This document shows, one piece after another, positions 60,485-64,000 of a DNA stretch of 64,000 nucleotides (positions are counted from its first letter, which is position 1; each line of letters opens with the position of its first letter). The position numbers and the translations under genes are program-made. Under the pieces are notes generated by a model. The model was not told the DNA's origin. It saw only the letters and a list, made by a program, of their open reading frames with translations, and made no database searches. Origin of the DNA: Sycobia sp. Sy_11 (lineage: Eukaryota; Arthropoda; Insecta; Hymenoptera; Epichrysomallidae); assembly GCA_018907035.1 (NCBI GenBank), contig JACCIC010000052.1, forward strand, positions 1,376,501 to 1,440,500, read 5' to 3'.

Positions 60485-62970
60485 TTATTTTTTATTACAT
60501 AACAAATAAATTTCATTTACATCGCTGATAATAATACCGATAATTTTTCCATATGATATACATAGTTTATCAATACTTAAATTAAGAATGCTATTTAGTT
60601 CATATCGAGTCCCTTTGTGTCTTACCCATGAATAAGAATAATAATTGAAAAAATCTTTTGAAGGCATTACGTTCTTATATTTAAAAAAATTTTCCATCAA
60701 AATCACTTTGTTAAGATTACGACCTTTTGACATTTCATTAGAAAATTCATTGTTTGTTACTAAGCGATAGCAAAACTTAAGCGGTTGTTTCAATGATAAG
60801 CTCTAGGAAGGATTTTTTCTGTTTCTAATAACCTTTGCTAAAAAAGGTTATTAACTAACTGCACTTTACTAACAAAGAATTTTTTCAGCTAATATTTTAT
60901 TTTCAGATTAGTCTACGGGGGTGAATATAAACAAGGACAGTCTGACTGTCATTATAATTTTAATTTAATTTTTAATTTAATTTTTATTTTTAATTTTTAT
61001 TTTATTTTTATTTTTAGATTGAATTGATTGGACTTTAAGACCAATAAAAAAATATTTATTAATTTCTAATAACCTTACTTGTTTCTTTTAATTTTTTATG
61101 GCATGCTTCAAAACGCAAACTAGACATATATTTCATTGGGCCAAATAAGCGCATAAGTCTTGAGTAATGTACAACATTATGATGCTTTACTTTAAATGAA
61201 CTCTTGAATAGCTTTCTGTGTAATGTAAAATATTGTGTATACAATGCTTCAAATTCCTGAATAATATTTTCATTTATCCTATCTAAAATGGCGATGCAAA
61301 CGATTCTGCGTAACATTAAATAGAATTCCCAAAACTTATTGCCAATATTTACCAGATCTCCAATTATTAAATTTAAATTTTTTACTAAATAAAGTATTTC
61401 TGAAGAATTCAAGATTATACATTCATTTTTTATATTGTCTGGTAACAAAGCAGGTGCTTTGTTCATGCCGTTGGATATACTATTAAAGCAACTGATTCTT
61501 TCATTTAAAATTTTTAAGTCAAAAAAATTTTCATTATTTATTAATTTCTTCAAAATTTTAGCAACATTATATCTACATATTCCCTCCATATGATCATGCA
61601 TTGAATCACAAGAAATATTTTTAATAACATGGAAATTCGAAATTTTATTAAAAACACATTCTTCTTGTATTCCATAGCTTTTGTCATTACAATGTATAGA
61701 ATAAGTATCTTCAGTTCTTAATAATTCTTTTTTTTCTGTAATTAAATTTCTTAAATTACCTCTCTCCACTGTGCAAATTCGACAGCAATATAATGCATTG
61801 AAACTTTTTACATAACCGAGAACGGTGTTTAGACCTAAATTGTCTCCAACTATGTATGGCAAAACAAATCTAACTTTTTAATTTTTCTATTTACATTGAT
61901 AACAATTTCATTGTCTTGTAAATCATTAATTTGATTTATAATACAATTAAATATTTTAGAATTTCCAAAATTTTTATGGTGAACGTAACTATGTAGTTGA
62001 AATAAAAACGTATTTTCTATTTTACTAGCATATTCTGCTGGTAAAATAGGAATATAACAATATACTACGCCAATTTTACTTATTGATTTATGAGATCCTA
62101 ATGCGTTATTGATTTCAAAGTCATCGAAGTAAAGAACTAAACGTAAAATTTTTTCATCTTGTTTAGAAAATATGGTTTTCCAAAAACTACCGTCTAATAC
62201 GGAACCGATAGTATTATTATTTTTAGAATTGTCTATAAATTCCTGAATTTTTGAATAAACATTTGGTAACACTAAAAATTTTTTTTTCAATTAAAGCTAT
62301 AGATATTACACTGAAAGTAGCACTATAAACTAATAATTTCTTCTTTTTTTTAATTGTACCATATTTAAGAAAGTAATTAATAACAACTTTCTTTGGTAGT
62401 ATTAAACAGTTAATGGTCGTTAAGAACTTAAAAGTTAAATGTGATCAAAATACATTAAAATCATTTTTTATAACAGACATAAAATCTTCAATGTCATTAA
62501 AATTTTTAACTTTTTTTGTCAACAAATATAAACAAATATTGATATACCCTGAGCACATGTTATTAATAACTTCGTGGGCTAGTTTTAAATTTACAGACCC
62601 ATAAGCATAAAGTTTTGTTACAAATTCCAAAGCAAGATGCAAAACTTTAATTTTCATATCATCAATATTAAATTCATCATTAGTATCACTATTGAATTTA
62701 TCATCTACAATAAAAGGAGTTTTAGTGATTTTATAGTGACTATTAGTATATAAACTATTAGTTTGTTTAACAATTTTAGGTTTTTCTATCGGCGTTCCTA
62801 TAAAATGTTTTTTTTAAATGATTTGCTAATGAATAAACGTTGCTGAATTTATTACAACAATCTTTGTAATTACATTGTACCTCATAATTCATTTCAGTTC
62901 TATGCATAACTTTAATATGTGTCATTAACAACTCGATGGATAAAAAATGAATTTCACAAAAAAAAAACAA
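60485..62970 (-). pseudogene. CACTA/Tnp2-like transposase with N-terminal C2H2 finger, decayed
   Basis: C2H2 fingers are at 62970-62790 (CNYKDCCNKFSNVYSLANH). A helical segment follows at 62657-62445, then the core: YFDDFEINNALGS near 62110 and IVGDNLGLNTVLGYV with CCRICTVE near 61850-61770. SCDSMHDHMEGICRY is near 61610, and a C-terminal region runs to 61070. The frame then meets a Penelope fragment (60836-61062) and continues at 60835-60485 with one stop (LSLKQPLKFCYRLV). The DDF/GDNLGL/CRIC order parallels Tnp2-type transposases. I recall the family as IP13529P-like in animals; the superfamily label is tentative. Confidence 0.6.
60836..61062 (+). mobile_element. Penelope terminal-repeat insertion with 14 bp target duplication
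   Basis: Flanked by TTTCTAATAACCTT at 60822-60835 and 61063-61076. The body matches the Penelope repeat unit (CACTTTACTAACAAAG to GACCAATAAAAAAATATTTA) but lacks the hammerhead. The left junction has AAGGTTATTA, the inverse of the duplicated target. Confidence 0.9.
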
Positions 62971-63229
62971 TAATAATGTTTATATAGTAAGTTGCATTAA
63001 TTAACGCAATATCCAAATGAGTAATAATAATAAAGTTTTTAAAAGAACACTTAACCACTTATATTTTCCCTTACCTATTCTATATATTACTACATCTATA
63101 ATAATTAATATTTAAATTAATATGGAATTATTGTTGAAATTCAACTTTTAATTTAAAAAAAATTGAAAAAAAATTAAAAATAAAATATTCATATTTTTAT
63201 GTATTTAAATGATAGAAATGTTATCATCC

Positions 63230-63640
63230 GACAGATAATTATCTTCTAGAGTTCTAGAAGTTTGTGCACGTAACTGCGCTAAATTCCTCTCTTCTAATTT
63301 CTTTAAAACATGTTGAATTGGAATTATATGTTTATCAAATGCCGTATTGAATTGATAAATTCCTTTTTATATTAGAAATCATAAATGCGCAGAAGCAAGC
63401 GGATACTCTAAATTGAATACGTGAAAGCATTTAAAGCATAAATCTAGCCCTTCTATAACACTTGAACTTAAGCACATTATGTATACTAACATAAATTTCT
63501 TTAATAGAGTCAACAGATCCTACAATAATTATGTACGGTTGAATGCAAACTTTTAACCTTGCTGCTGCCTTTTTTGCCTTCTTGCGGTTCACTTCTATAT
63601 CACCAGTGGTCTGAAAATACATACAAATAAAATACCTTTA
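63230..63640 (-). pseudogene. Small conserved ORF upstream of the transposase, frameshifted
   Basis: MYFQTTGDIEVNRKKAKKAA to IIIVGSVDSIKEIYVS, then a frameshift and SSSVIEGLDLCFKCFH with FNLEYPLASAHLWFLI. It was probably one protein of about 130 residues. I recall similar sequences accompanying or fused to Tnp2-like transposases in insects, but am not sure. It lies 5' of the transposase on the same strand. Confidence 0.45.
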
Positions 63641-64000
63641 CAAAATAAAAACATTGAATTTGTAAATTAACATGCAATATTCCAAAAAATAATGTAATCA
63701 GTATATTCCATTCCTAAAAAAGTTATGAATACAAAAATACTAACACTTATAAACTGTATCATGCTATCTTTTGCCAAACCGATAGAAGGTTTGAAAAGTT
63801 TTCCGTCAATTTTTTTTATTTGTCTTGGTGGCTATAAATCAGAAAGTAAAAGCAAGCTTAAGACGACTTTAGAATCTGAAATTTATTTTAATATTATTTT
63901 ACAAATTATGTTATTTTATGTAATTATATAATGGCAATTATTTTATGAACTAAGATTATTTAAAAAATTATAACTTTCCATATATTTACCAATTTCGGCA
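63641..64000. other. Window end, no gene seen
   Basis: A/T-rich. A 68-codon plus-strand frame at 63725-63931 has no recognisable domain. Confidence 0.4.

Overview
This is eukaryotic DNA, very A/T-rich, from an insect nuclear genome. I infer a hymenopteran, most likely an ant. The reasons are GT-AG introns in a mitochondrial branched-chain E2 gene, many mariner copies, Penelope elements, BEL/Pao and Jockey-like retrotransposons, and PolB/DUF8207 virus-like elements that I associate with ant genomes. No bacterial operons, tRNA, rRNA or CRISPR array were seen.

The only ordinary host gene recognised is DBT (lipoyl E2 subunit of the branched-chain 2-oxo-acid dehydrogenase). It has two plus-strand exons at 25856-25989 and 36682-37249. 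They join in frame across a 10.7 kb intron that holds most of the transposons of the central region. The catalytic-domain exons are not in the remaining 26.7 kb.

Layout. 1-3640: minus-strand Jockey-like LINE. 3700-3990: Penelope-type terminal fragment. 8292-9300: roughly 1 kb element with ~110 bp inverted ends, carrying a strong hammerhead-ribozyme candidate. 9430-12560: two decayed mariners, a piggyBac-like MITE and a dispersed repeat. 14294-19934: two copies of an undescribed-looking foldback-like repeat around a dead mariner, the second splitting a DUF4806-like gene. 21173-21780: 3'-truncated mariner. 25856-37249: DBT exons. Their intron holds mariner pieces, a third foldback copy, a second LINE split by a solo LTR with a 5 bp target duplication, a Penelope element with hammerhead-like core, and a deletion-derivative mariner. 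38000-38911: dispersed repeat and a second Penelope fragment. 39630-46330: decayed PolB virus-like element (DNA polymerase with an intron, integrase, fibre-like and DUF8207-like genes), into which an apparently intact Mos1-type mariner has inserted. 46430-52390: decayed BEL/Pao retrotransposon, with another piece of the PolB element to its right. 55917-64000: CACTA-like system, made of a non-autonomous element with CACTG ends, a related terminus at 59562, and a decayed C2H2/Tnp2-like transposase split by a Penelope fragment with a 14 bp duplication.

The window is thus a transposon graveyard inside and beyond one host gene. The nesting gives a relative chronology. The items most worth a second look are the hammerhead with a 10 bp loop-loop complement, the foldback family, the CACTA-like pair, and the spliced, rearranged PolB element.
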